In this document: one piece after another, positions 1 to 7,485 of the stretch
Layout: each line of letters opens with the position of its first letter
Numbering within the stretch: position 1 is the first letter of the stretch
From: Halobacillus shinanisalinarum
GTDB lineage: Bacteria > Bacillota > Bacilli > Bacillales > Halobacillaceae
Direction of reading: 5' to 3'
DNA length: 64,000 bases
Assembly: GCF_022919835.1 (NCBI RefSeq)
Contig: NZ_CP095074.1
Coordinates: 744,001-808,000, forward strand
The notes under the pieces: generated by a model
What the model saw: only the letters and a program-made list of their open reading frames with translations
The model's database searches: none
Told to the model about the DNA's origin: nothing
Program-made: the position numbers and the translations under genes

Positions 1-59
1 TAACTTTCCAGGACTTCTGGCAAAGGTTTCGTTGTCGCACTATTATCTAAATAAATCAA
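1..59 (-). CDS. Cysteine desulfurase (NifS/IscS type), N-terminal fragment
   Basis: Only the first 19 codons are in the window; the gene continues to the left of base 1. The minus-strand translation begins MIYLDNSATTKPLPEVLES, the typical N-terminus of pyridoxal-phosphate cysteine desulfurases that supply sulfur for Fe-S clusters and tRNA thiolation. The start is TTG, preceded by an AAAAGGGGTG ribosome binding site; the upstream in-line GTG runs into a stop after a few codons. In B. subtilis a nifS-like gene paired with thiI lies near ezrA, which supports the call. Which paralogue this is cannot be decided from 19 residues. Confidence 0.8.
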   Translation of the reverse strand, partial: MIYLDNSATTKPLPEVLES

Positions 60-141
60 TTCAGTGGCACCCCTTTTCTATGTTGGCAGTCCATTATAAT
101 ATCATAACACGCCATGAAAATAAATAGTTGCATTTATAAAC

Positions 142-171
142 AAAGCTAGCATCCACTTGGATGCTAGCTTT
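142..171 (-). terminator. Rho-independent terminator after the small membrane protein gene
   Basis: A perfect 13-bp hairpin (142-154 with 159-171, 4-base loop) lies just past the stop of the 182-499 gene. On the minus strand it is followed by a T-rich stretch. Confidence 0.75.
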
Positions 172-181
172 GGTGTCTAAT

Positions 182-499
182 CTAGTTTAGATTAAGCGCA
201 TGAAGGAGAATGTCAATGCTTATCTTTCCATCTTCACTTAAACCTTCAACCCAATTTTTCGTTATCATGTTCGTCTCGATTACTAGATCCTCTGCCAGGC
301 CATTTGTCTTCCCTGCTCCTCCGGTTAATGACACCAACTGATGGTCGCTTAATGCACGCTCGGTAAAAACTGGGATGACAGCCTGACTATGACTCTTGCT
401 TTCCAGCTTATCCACAGGTTGGGGAGGAAATACAACTATGACTAATGACCAAACAGTAACTGTTACAGAGCCTAGAATAATGATCAGCCATTTCCTCAC
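182..499 (-). CDS. Small membrane-anchored protein of unknown function
   Basis: About 105 residues. The N-terminus (MRKWLIIILGSVTVTVW) is a basic patch followed by one strong hydrophobic segment of about 20 residues. That suggests a membrane anchor or signal peptide with an exported tail of about 80 residues rich in polar residues. I do not recognise the family. The GTG at 499 is chosen because an AGGA box lies about 10 bases upstream; a GTG at 508 has almost no spacing. It starts 12 bases after the ezrA stop, so it is probably co-transcribed with ezrA and shares the terminator at 142-171. A role at the division site is only a guess from this position. Confidence 0.6.
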   Translation of the reverse strand: MRKWLIIILGSVTVTVWSLVIVVFPPQPVDKLESKSHSQAVIPVFTERALSDHQLVSLTGGAGKTNGLAEDLVIETNMITKNWVEGLSEDGKISIDILLHALNLN

Positions 500-511
500 T
501 GTTAACACATC

Positions 512-2203
512 CTAAACAGGTACTTGCTCTCCTTCCTCAATACGGCTAAAAGCATCAGGGTCAACTTCCTTTATTGCTGAACTAGCTTTTTCTAAAGCTT
601 CCTCGTAGCGGTAAGATCTGAAGTCATTTTCAGCTTCAAGCAACTCTGCAGCTAATAAAGGATATTTACTACGATAGCGGTTTCCATATTGGATCAGACG
701 TTCAACTAAATGGGCTTTCTTAATAAGTATTCCAGCATCTTGGTTAACCGCTTGTGTATGTTCGATTGCTACTTCAAGCTTATCATTCACTTGCGCCATG
801 TCTAACGGCTGTAATTCGAGACTTTGAAACACATGATCAATATCTTCCCCGGCCTTTTGCATTTCTTCAAAAAAATAGACAGGAATGCCAGGTAAGTTAC
901 TTCGTTTCAATCGTCGATGTGTGTCAAGGATCAGCTGTTCCATTTCAGCTAACTTATTTTTAGCTTCCAGTTCATCTTTACGAAGGGTCTGCACCCGTTC
1001 GCTAAAACTCTTATGCTTAGCATTAAGCTCATCCAACTGTTCTTTAAAGTCCTCAAGCTCAACTCGAAGCTCCGAAAAAGAAGTCTTCCCATCCTCACGT
1101 TTCTTTTCGAAGTTCAGGTATTTTTTCTTTAAAAGTGTCATGGATTGATCTATTGTACGATGGGTTTCTAGATCCTCAGACTCCATTTGATAGGTTACTT
1201 GCAAATCGTCTAACTCCTGGTTTGTTTCTTGTAACAACGTATCCAACTCTTCAAGAGATGCTTGGAAGGTGGGGCGCTGTTTCTCAACAAACGTGTTAGC
1301 AAGAGCTTCTTGCTCTAGTGTTTGATAAATTTCCTGAATTCGTGTATCAATTTCCTCTATTAAAGAATGAATGCCTTCCTGGTCACCCTTTTCAAGAGCT
1401 TCCACACTCTTATTTAGTTGTTCTTGATAATCCTCTACTTCTGGTATAAAGCCGAGGTGCGAAACCCGGTAGCCTTCCTCGCCCATATCTTGCATACCAG
1501 CCAGTAACTCTGATAACTGTTCAGGGAGTTCCGTTTGGGTCTTCTTTAAAAGCTCAGGGAAGGATGCTACTTCTTCAGACAAAAGAACAAGCTTATCGCG
1601 GACCGATTGAACAAGATCATTTGCTTCCAAGTAATTCCCTTGCTCCACTTTCTCCTCGTACTTATTCAAATCACCTTCCAGCTCTTCAACTCTAGATTCA
1701 AACAATCGCACAGCCTTACCATATTGATGCCGGTTATGTATCAGCTTTTTCTTTAGATCTTTTAAATCTGGAGCCAAAGCTTCGATTTCTAAGCGACTGC
1801 TTTTCTCCGAATCTAACAGCACTTCTAACTCATTAAACATTTCTTCTATATCCTGCTCAATATCTTGCAGCTTTTTCTCCGTGTTGTTCAGCACTTTTTT
1901 CACACGTTTCATCCGATAACGGTCTGCTGCTTCTTCAGCATCAAACAGGTCTTCTTCTAGATCTGGAAGTTCTCTAGTTAAGATCTGGTCCCAGCGACTG
2001 CGCCACGTTTCAAAACGCTCCTGAGTTTGACCAGAGAGATTCAATGCTTTTACACGGGATAATTCTTCTGTTACATTACGATTCATGATGTCCATCTTCC
2101 ATCCCTCTAAACGGTCGACTTCATCATATACTTTCTTTCGCCAGATCAATCCGAGGATGATCAGTGCAATCAGTACTAATATGCCCCCAATGAAGTACCT
2201 CAT
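512..2203 (-). CDS. ezrA: Septation ring formation regulator EzrA
   Basis: 563 residues, close to the 562 of B. subtilis EzrA. One N-terminal membrane helix (about residues 3-22, MRYFIGGILVLIALIILGL) is followed by a long cytoplasmic region of heptad-like, Glu/Leu/Lys-rich helices. That matches the spectrin-like coiled-coil arch of EzrA. The family limits FtsZ ring formation to midcell and helps shuttle PBP1 between side wall and septum. The start at 2203 has AAGGAGG seven bases upstream; the open frame extends 10 codons further but without a better site. The B. subtilis neighbours hisJ and refZ follow on the right. Confidence 0.95.
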   Translation of the reverse strand: MRYFIGGILVLIALIILGLIWRKKVYDEVDRLEGWKMDIMNRNVTEELSRVKALNLSGQTQERFETWRSRWDQILTRELPDLEEDLFDAEEAADRYRMKRVKKVLNNTEKKLQDIEQDIEEMFNELEVLLDSEKSSRLEIEALAPDLKDLKKKLIHNRHQYGKAVRLFESRVEELEGDLNKYEEKVEQGNYLEANDLVQSVRDKLVLLSEEVASFPELLKKTQTELPEQLSELLAGMQDMGEEGYRVSHLGFIPEVEDYQEQLNKSVEALEKGDQEGIHSLIEEIDTRIQEIYQTLEQEALANTFVEKQRPTFQASLEELDTLLQETNQELDDLQVTYQMESEDLETHRTIDQSMTLLKKKYLNFEKKREDGKTSFSELRVELEDFKEQLDELNAKHKSFSERVQTLRKDELEAKNKLAEMEQLILDTHRRLKRSNLPGIPVYFFEEMQKAGEDIDHVFQSLELQPLDMAQVNDKLEVAIEHTQAVNQDAGILIKKAHLVERLIQYGNRYRSKYPLLAAELLEAENDFRSYRYEEALEKASSAIKEVDPDAFSRIEEGEQVPV

Positions 2204-2357
2204 AAACAGCCTCCTTACAAAATACACGTTCACGGATCATTACGTTTTATTAAAATTAGTTATCTATTATGATACCATGGATATAATCATTTTGGCTAAA
2301 ATATTTCAAATTTATTAACATATTGACAATTAATGCAAAGAAAGAAGGAGCAACTAT

Positions 2358-3158
2358 ATGATTGACGGCCATATTCATTCGCCTTACTGTCCGCACGGGA
2401 CTTCTGACACCCTTGAATCTTACGTGGAACAAGCAATTAAAAGTGGCTACACATCAATGACTTTTACTGAGCATGCTCCCTTGCCTCCATCTTTTAATGA
2501 TCCTGTACCGACCAGGGATAGTGGGATGAATCCCCGGCTTCTTGAGGCATATATAAATGATGTAAGTAAAGTGAAGAAAATTTATGAATCTGACATTGAG
2601 GTTAAAGTTGGACTAGAGGTTGACTATATTTCTGGTTTTGATGAAGAAACGAAGCATTTCTTAAATCAATACGGACGTTTTCTCGATGACAGCATTCTAT
2701 CTGTTCATTTTTTACCTATAAAGAATAATTGGTACTGCATTGATTACAGTTCATCTGTGTATAAAGAAGCTATAGCAGCAAGCGGCAATATAAATAACTT
2801 ATATCAGTTATATTTTGATACATTAGTTCAATCTGTCTCGGCTGACCTTGGAGTCTATAAGCCTGACAGAATTGGTCACATGACACTAATTAAAAAGTTC
2901 CAGCAGCTTTATGAACCGCCTGCAGAATGGGAGCAGATGGCCACCTTTTTTCTAGACTGTGCGAAAGAAGGTTCGATGACGCTAGATTATAATGGGGCAG
3001 GGATTAACAAAGAACATTGCAAAGAAGCCTATCCACCAACAAACATTGCTAGAAAGGCTTCTGCAAAGGGGATTCCTCTTATATACGGATCAGATGCACA
3101 CAACAGCTTTGCAATCACACAAGGCTATCATGCACTTGATCCTTCTATTATACGCTAA
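2358..3158 (+). CDS. hisJ: Histidinol-phosphatase, PHP family
   Basis: 266 residues. It dephosphorylates histidinol phosphate to histidinol in histidine synthesis. The PHP metal-binding motifs are visible in order: HIHSPYCPHG near residue 5, EHAPLP near residue 40, a central SVHFLP, IGHMTLIK, and the C-terminal SDAHN. GAAGGAG lies 8 bases before the ATG. The gene stands alone, away from any his operon, exactly as in B. subtilis where hisJ lies beside ezrA. Its 3' end overlaps the convergent refZ stop by 11 bases, so the two transcripts run into each other. Confidence 0.92.
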   Translation: MIDGHIHSPYCPHGTSDTLESYVEQAIKSGYTSMTFTEHAPLPPSFNDPVPTRDSGMNPRLLEAYINDVSKVKKIYESDIEVKVGLEVDYISGFDEETKHFLNQYGRFLDDSILSVHFLPIKNNWYCIDYSSSVYKEAIAASGNINNLYQLYFDTLVQSVSADLGVYKPDRIGHMTLIKKFQQLYEPPAEWEQMATFFLDCAKEGSMTLDYNGAGINKEHCKEAYPPTNIARKASAKGIPLIYGSDAHNSFAITQGYHALDPSIIR

Positions 3159-3756
3159 AGACACGTTTTGCCTTTAACGCTTTACGATCCATCATAAGGG
3201 AACTGTACACATCAATAAAATGGGATATCGACGTGTCAGAGTGTAGCGACTCTTGAAATTCGAGTGGCATAACGAAAGGAGCATTTAGCAACCCCTTAAG
3301 CTGGACTAAGCACAATTTTTCTCTATATGTGATCTCAAGCTTGTTCGTTTTATTAAATAAAAGCTGTGTGAGCAAATGGTTTTCTTTAGCTAAATAGGTT
3401 ACCAGCATTTCTCTAGCAAATACTGTATTCAATGTTAATTCTCGATTGACCAGACAAGAAAGTTGATAATGCTCCTGCTTATAATGTAAAATTCTTTTCA
3501 CTAATGATTCTAAATTTTGTTCCAAATTCGTATTAACTTCTTGTTCAATCATTTCAAGATATGGTTCAAAATAATGAATAGCTAGTGATTCAAACAGCCC
3601 TTGCTTGCTTTTAAAATAGTAATGAATCAATGACACGTTTACCTTTGCACGATTGGCAATATCTCGAACGGATGTCCCGCTGAACCCCTGACTGTAAAAT
3701 AATTGGCATGCGACATCTAACACCTTTTGTCTTGTTGCATTTTGACGGTTCATCAT
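3148..3756 (-). CDS. refZ: TetR-family regulator RefZ (YttP)
   Basis: 202 residues. The N-terminal helix-turn-helix contains GFSGTSVRDIA and VSLIHYYFKSKQGLF, matching B. subtilis RefZ (GFSGTSVREIA and YYFKGKGGLL), and the gene position between hisJ and the GAF protein is the same. RefZ binds specific sites near the origin and influences FtsZ assembly during sporulation. Start ATG at 3756 follows AAGGAGG with 7-base spacing. The C-terminal ligand/dimer domain is less conserved, as usual for TetR proteins. An inverted repeat just upstream (3772-3808) could be its own operator. Confidence 0.85.
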   Translation of the reverse strand: MMNRQNATRQKVLDVACQLFYSQGFSGTSVRDIANRAKVNVSLIHYYFKSKQGLFESLAIHYFEPYLEMIEQEVNTNLEQNLESLVKRILHYKQEHYQLSCLVNRELTLNTVFAREMLVTYLAKENHLLTQLLFNKTNKLEITYREKLCLVQLKGLLNAPFVMPLEFQESLHSDTSISHFIDVYSSLMMDRKALKAKRVFSV

Positions 3757-3771
3757 TGGATTCCTCCTTAC

Positions 3772-3808
3772 TTAGAGGAATTCCCTATAAACGATGAATT
3801 CCCTCTAA
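3772..3808. promoter_or_regulatory. Inverted repeat upstream of refZ, possible operator
   Basis: TTAGAGGAATTC at 3772-3783 is mirrored by GAATTCCCTCTAA at 3796-3808 (one extra base in the right arm). It lies in the divergent spacer between refZ and the GAF gene, where an autoregulatory TetR site is expected. It was not compared with the RefZ binding motif. Confidence 0.4.
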
Positions 3809-3877
3809 AAATCGTACATCAATTACCGACATGACGGCAGGAATCCTGTCGAACAATATTTTTAAGGAGGCTTTATT

Positions 3878-4357
3878 ATGTTTCAATCCACACAGTATAA
3901 AGGAACAAAAGAGGATCAATATCACATGCTTATCAAACAACTCGATGCTCTGCTTGATGGGGAGCCTGACGAAATAGCAAATCTCTCAAATGCATCTGCA
4001 CTATTAAATCAATTTCTCGATAATGTCAATTGGGTTGGTTTTTATGTATGGAGGGAAAGCGAGCTTGTTTTAGGCCCTTTCCAGGGGCTTCCCGCCTGCG
4101 TACGTATTCCTGCTGGTAGAGGCGTCTGCGGAACAGCCGTTTCCGAGGGTACTTCCCAGCGAGTCCATGATGTGAATGCCTTTCCTGGCCACATTGCTTG
4201 TGATTCAGCTAGCCAATCGGAAGTCGTCGTTCCCATTTTCAAAGATGACCAAATATATGGGGTCCTTGACATTGACAGTCCTTCGGTCGGTAGGTTTGAT
4301 GAGAAAGACGAAGAGTACCTAAACTTATTTGTTAAAACCCTTGAGAAGCATATTTGA
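3878..4357 (+). CDS. Free methionine-(R)-sulfoxide reductase (GAF domain)
   Basis: 159 residues forming a single GAF domain. It reduces free methionine-R-sulfoxide to methionine. The three catalytic/resolving cysteines are present at C74 (LPACVRIP), C84 (RGVCGTA) and C108 (HIACDS), with the same spacing as C84/C94/C118 of the E. coli enzyme. The NWVGFY motif at residues 51-56 is also typical. An AAGGAGG lies 8 bases before the ATG. It occupies the ytsP position of B. subtilis, divergent from refZ and upstream of rpsD. Confidence 0.9.
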   Translation: MFQSTQYKGTKEDQYHMLIKQLDALLDGEPDEIANLSNASALLNQFLDNVNWVGFYVWRESELVLGPFQGLPACVRIPAGRGVCGTAVSEGTSQRVHDVNAFPGHIACDSASQSEVVVPIFKDDQIYGVLDIDSPSVGRFDEKDEEYLNLFVKTLEKHI

Positions 4358-4447
4358 TAATCTTCCTTTGATAAGACAAAAAACGGAATAGAATATAGGA
4401 AGAAACGCTCTTTATTTCAGAGGCTACTGAAATTCAATATATGGTCG

Positions 4448-4531
4448 ATGGGGCAATTAAAGTGGCTTCCGATTTTAGATACCCTAGGTTCGAAGCCACT
4501 TTAAGTTAACCCAGAGTATGAATCACCCCAT
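4448..4531. repeat. Nested inverted repeat in the ytsP-rpsD spacer
   Basis: An inner 13-bp perfect inverted repeat (TTAAAGTGGCTTC at 4457-4469, complement at 4492-4504) is enclosed by an outer ATGGGG/CCCCAT pair (4448-4453, 4526-4531). No T-run follows, so it does not look like a terminator. The segment from 4358 to 4819 has no convincing gene. It also holds two copies of TAAATACGCA (about 4570 and 4610) and the terminator-like hairpin at 4639-4668. Confidence 0.5.
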
Positions 4532-4638
4532 GAGCTTCAAGATATAGGCATAAATGAACGGGAAATTTGTAAATACGCATATATGGCTTTAATTCGTGCA
4601 TAAAACGCGTTAAATACGCAAATACCTCATTAAAACAA

Positions 4639-4668
4639 ATGCCTTGCCAAAAGCAGGGCATTTTTTCA
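4639..4668 (+). terminator. Terminator-like hairpin far downstream of the GAF gene
   Basis: AAATGCC pairs with GGCATTT and is followed by a T-run on the plus strand. The nearest plus-strand gene ends 280 bases upstream, so either that transcript has a long 3' tail or a short untranslated RNA ends here. Confidence 0.5.
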
Positions 4669-4819
4669 GTGGCCTCTTATTTCAGGAGCGGTTCTTCCAT
4701 ATTTCTCGAATGGGACAGACAGCTAAGTGAGCTGGTCCACTATTTATACCTATCCACGTTTAAGTTAGCTATTTCCATTAAATGAACGTTACAACCTTCA
4801 CTCATAACAATATTTCCCC

Positions 4820-4848
4820 TTGACTTATGCCTTTTTAAAAACTATAAT
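4820..4848 (+). promoter_or_regulatory. Sigma-A promoter of rpsD
   Basis: TTGACT (4820-4825) and a perfect TATAAT (4843-4848) are separated by 17 bases. It starts a leader of roughly 185 bases before the rpsD ATG. Confidence 0.85.
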
Positions 4849-4855
4849 AGCCTTT

Positions 4856-5042
4856 GTGTAAAATAAACGGCAGCCTATGTGAATCCGGCGCCTGATTTCA
4901 TTTTGTTCCTCGACTGATGAGGTGCATCGCGTAACTCTCTGCTGCTGGAGCGATGGTGCATGAAAACAAAATGTGCAGCGTTATGAGGAACACACACTGT
5001 TTTTATTTTATGCAAAATAAAATAAAAAAGGAGGAAATACCA
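4856..5042 (+). ncRNA. S4 autoregulatory leader of rpsD
   Basis: B. subtilis rpsD carries a 5' leader bound by S4 that represses its own translation. Here the leader holds GTTCCTC near 4905 and its complement GAGGAAC near 4985. CATTTTGTT and AACAAAATG are also complementary, consistent with the long-range pseudoknot-type fold of the Firmicute S4 leader. It ends in the AAAGGAGG site of rpsD. No covariance search was run. Confidence 0.65.
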
Positions 5043-5645
5043 ATGGCACGTTATACAGGATCAACCTGGAAAAAATCACGTCGTTATGGCATTTCTTTAA
5101 GCGGAACTGGTAAGGAACTAGACAAGCGCCCTTACGCACCTGGACAGCATGGTCCAAATCAACGTAGAAAGCAATCTGAATACGGACTTCAGCTTCAAGA
5201 GAAACAGAAGCTTCGTTTCATGTATGGCTTAACTGAGCGTCAATTCCGTCGTTTATTTGAAGAAGGTGGAAACATGAAAGGGATTCACGGTGAGAACTTC
5301 ATGATTCTTCTTGAATCTCGTTTAGACAACCTTGTTTACCGTCTTGGTCTAGCTCGTACGCGCCCACAAGCTCGTCAGCTAGTTAACCACGGTCATGTGA
5401 CTGTTGACGGCGGACGCGTAGACATCCCATCTTACCGTGTAGCGCCAGGTCAAGTGATTGGCCTTCGTGAGAAATCACAAAACCTAGATATTGTACAGGA
5501 AGCTGTTGAAGTGAACAACTTCGTACCAGAGTATCTTACTTTCGATGCTGACAAGCAAGAAGGTTCTTACTCTCGTTACCCTGAACGTTCTGAACTTCCA
5601 GCTGAGATTAATGAAGCTCTAATCGTAGAGTTCTACTCTCGTTAA
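5043..5645 (+). CDS. rpsD: 30S ribosomal protein S4
   Basis: 200 residues, the normal Bacillus length. It binds 16S rRNA and nucleates assembly of the small subunit body; it also represses its own mRNA. The start [16 protein letters not shown] is typical, and the S4 RNA-binding domain lies around residues 90-155 ([19 protein letters not shown]). The open frame extends 30 codons upstream, but only the ATG at 5043 has an AAAGGAGG at correct distance and gives the right length. It is monocistronic, with its own promoter, leader and terminator. Confidence 0.98.
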   Translation: MARYTGSTWKKSRRYGISLSGTGKELDKRPYAPGQHGPNQRRKQSEYGLQLQEKQKLRFMYGLTERQFRRLFEEGGNMKGIHGENFMILLESRLDNLVYRLGLARTRPQARQLVNHGHVTVDGGRVDIPSYRVAPGQVIGLREKSQNLDIVQEAVEVNNFVPEYLTFDADKQEGSYSRYPERSELPAEINEALIVEFYSR

Positions 5646-5658
5646 TAGCTCCTTTGAG

Positions 5659-5688
5659 AAACCACCCTTAACTAGGGTGGTTTTTATT
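5659..5688 (+). terminator. rpsD terminator
   Basis: AAACCACCCT and AGGGTGGTTT form a 10-bp stem with a 5-base loop followed by TTTATTT, 14 bases after the rpsD stop. Confidence 0.9.
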
Positions 5689-5709
5689 TGGAGAGGTATT
5701 GGAAATTAC

Positions 5710-5752
5710 TTCCACCTCAAGTCATCCAAATTTTGGATGACTTGAGGTGGAA
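5710..5752. repeat. 43-bp near-perfect palindrome
   Basis: The arms 5710-5730 and 5732-5752 are exact reverse complements (21 bp each) around a single T. It lies between the convergent rpsD and tyrS terminators and has no T-tail on either strand, so it is not an ordinary terminator. Confidence 0.9.
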
Positions 5753-5788
5753 GGGAATGGTTATAAGCTAGAGATTCCTCTTCATCCT

Positions 5789-5829
5789 TAAAAACAAAAA
5801 GAGCCTCAGAAAGAGACTCTTTTGTTTTT
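5789..5829 (-). terminator. tyrS terminator
   Basis: A long hairpin (AAAAACAAAAGAGTCTC against its mirror) ends with GTTTTT on both strands and overlaps the tyrS stop codon. It should stop tyrS transcripts and could also stop readthrough from rpsD. Confidence 0.85.
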
Positions 5830-7096
5830 AAACATATCGAATTAAAAAGTATTTCTTCTTCCCTCTGCGAATGATAGTAAATCGTTCTTCAATGCGATCC
5901 GCTTCGCTAATTATATGCTTTAAATCCTGATTTCTCTCTCCATTTATATAGACCGCTCCATTAGTGATATCTTCACGAGCCTGTCGTTTTGATGAAGAAA
6001 TACCAGCTGTAACTAACAGTTCAATTAATGCTGGTTCTTTTTCTTCAGAATGATAAGCGGGGACATCCTTAAAGCCTTGTTCAATCTCATCTCCTGAAAG
6101 AGCCTTAATATCTCCACTAAATAAAGCTTCACTAATTCGTTCAGCTTGTTTTAATGCACCTTCATCATGTACGAGACGAGTCATTTCTTCAGCTAGACGC
6201 CGCTGAGCCACTCGTTTTTCCGGCTGTGTTTCCACTTCATTCTCAAGTTCTGCAATGTCTTCGTGGCTTAAGAATGTGAAGTACTTCAAGAATTGAATAA
6301 CGTCACGGTCATCCGCATTAATCCAAAACTGGTAAAACTCGTACGGTGTAGTTTTCTCGGGATCTAACCAAATTGCTCCACCGGCAGTTTTCCCAAACTT
6401 TGAACCGTCTGCTTTTGTAATCAATGGCATTGTTAATCCGTAAGCTTCGACTTCTTTCTCTCCAGCTGCTGATCTGCGGATGTATTCAAGACCAGCGGTA
6501 ATATTCCCCCACTGATCACTGCCCCCAATTTGCAATGTGCAATTTTCTTTCTCATGTAACTGTTGGAAATCGAGCGCCTGTAAGATCATGTAGCTGAATT
6601 CCGTAAAACTTATACCACTTTCAATTCGGGACTCCACAGAATCCTTAGCTAACATGTAGTTTATCCCAAAGTGTTTTCCAGTATCTCGCAGGAAATCAAT
6701 GATTGTCATTTGTGAAAGCCACTCATGATTGTTTCTAGCAACAGCTGCATTTTCACCCTTATCAAAATTAAGTAGCTTAGCAAGTTGATTACTAAGTTTT
6801 TCACTATAGCCAAGCACAACTTCAGCCGAATTTAACTGACGTTCAGTAGATCGTCCGCTTGGATCTCCTATCATTCCCGTACCGCCGCCAACAAGTGCGA
6901 TCGGACGATGTCCAGCCTCCTGAAATCGTTTCAATAATAATGCTGGTACTAGATGACCGATGTGTAGACTGTCCCCAGTCGGATCAAAACCACAGTACAG
7001 TGTCACTTGCTTTTCATTTAAATGCTTTCTTAATCCTTCTTCGTCAGTCATTTGATTAATTAGACCACGCTTTTCTAAGTCTGTTAAGATATCCAA
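5828..7096 (-). CDS. tyrS: Tyrosyl-tRNA synthetase
   Basis: 422 residues, identical to the usual TyrS length. Class I signature HIGH lies in SLHIGHLVPALL near residue 50, the second motif is KFGKT, and a C-terminal S4-like RNA-binding domain ends the protein (REDITNGAVYING). It charges tRNA-Tyr. The start is TTG at 7096, with GAGGAGTG about 7 bases upstream. The longer open frame merely reads through the T-box leader. Expression is controlled by the T-box directly upstream. Confidence 0.97.
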   Translation of the reverse strand: MDILTDLEKRGLINQMTDEEGLRKHLNEKQVTLYCGFDPTGDSLHIGHLVPALLLKRFQEAGHRPIALVGGGTGMIGDPSGRSTERQLNSAEVVLGYSEKLSNQLAKLLNFDKGENAAVARNNHEWLSQMTIIDFLRDTGKHFGINYMLAKDSVESRIESGISFTEFSYMILQALDFQQLHEKENCTLQIGGSDQWGNITAGLEYIRRSAAGEKEVEAYGLTMPLITKADGSKFGKTAGGAIWLDPEKTTPYEFYQFWINADDRDVIQFLKYFTFLSHEDIAELENEVETQPEKRVAQRRLAEEMTRLVHDEGALKQAERISEALFSGDIKALSGDEIEQGFKDVPAYHSEEKEPALIELLVTAGISSSKRQAREDITNGAVYINGERNQDLKHIISEADRIEERFTIIRRGKKKYFLIRYV

Positions 7097-7104
7097 TCCT
7101 GAAC

Positions 7105-7375
7105 ACTCCTCGTTTTTCGAATTTAAAAAAATAAAAAAGACCTCTCCCCTAAAAAAGGGACGAGGTCTTTTCGCGGTACCACCCTTGTTGCACATGACAT
7201 GCCACTCTCACTGATAACGGTTTAATCAACCGTCTTCTGGACTCGCCAGAAGATTGCTCCCGACCGTAATTCAAAAGTAAATGTATACTGACTCCCAGCA
7301 GCCGCCAGCTCTCTAAATATAGGGATTTACTCTTTACTTCAGCCATTCATCACACGAATATTTTAACTGTATTCC
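7105..7375 (-). ncRNA. T-box leader of tyrS
   Basis: The conserved T-box AGGGTGGTACCGCG lies at 7172-7185 on the minus strand, directly followed by a strong terminator (7129-7170: a GACCTC...GAGGTC stem and a T-run). A TAC triplet at 7266-7268, in a GAA-TTACGG context, is a good candidate for the tyrosine specifier codon. Uncharged tRNA-Tyr would favour the antiterminator and switch tyrS on. A TATGAT-like -10 box lies near 7380, but I see no clear -35. Confidence 0.9.
7129..7170 (-). terminator. T-box regulated terminator of tyrS
   Basis: The stem pairs AAGACCTC with GAGGTCTT and runs into a T-rich tail. It is the attenuator of the T-box leader and competes with the antiterminator that uses the T-box sequence. 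Confidence 0.85.
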
Positions 7376-7485
7376 ATTAATATCATACCCTACGGAAAAA
7401 GGCAATGGTAGATTCCTGTTTAGTTATGTCTCTAAAACAGCGAATATGTTATAATGTAGTTTGGAATTTAGGAGGTTTTTTATAT

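Noticed and set aside
4953..5042. Upstream extension of rpsD by 30 codons
   Set aside because: It lies in the S4 leader; the ATG at 5043 has the ribosome binding site and gives the usual S4 length.
7149..7346. 65-codon frame upstream of tyrS
   Set aside because: It is the T-box leader RNA, whose structure explains the sequence.
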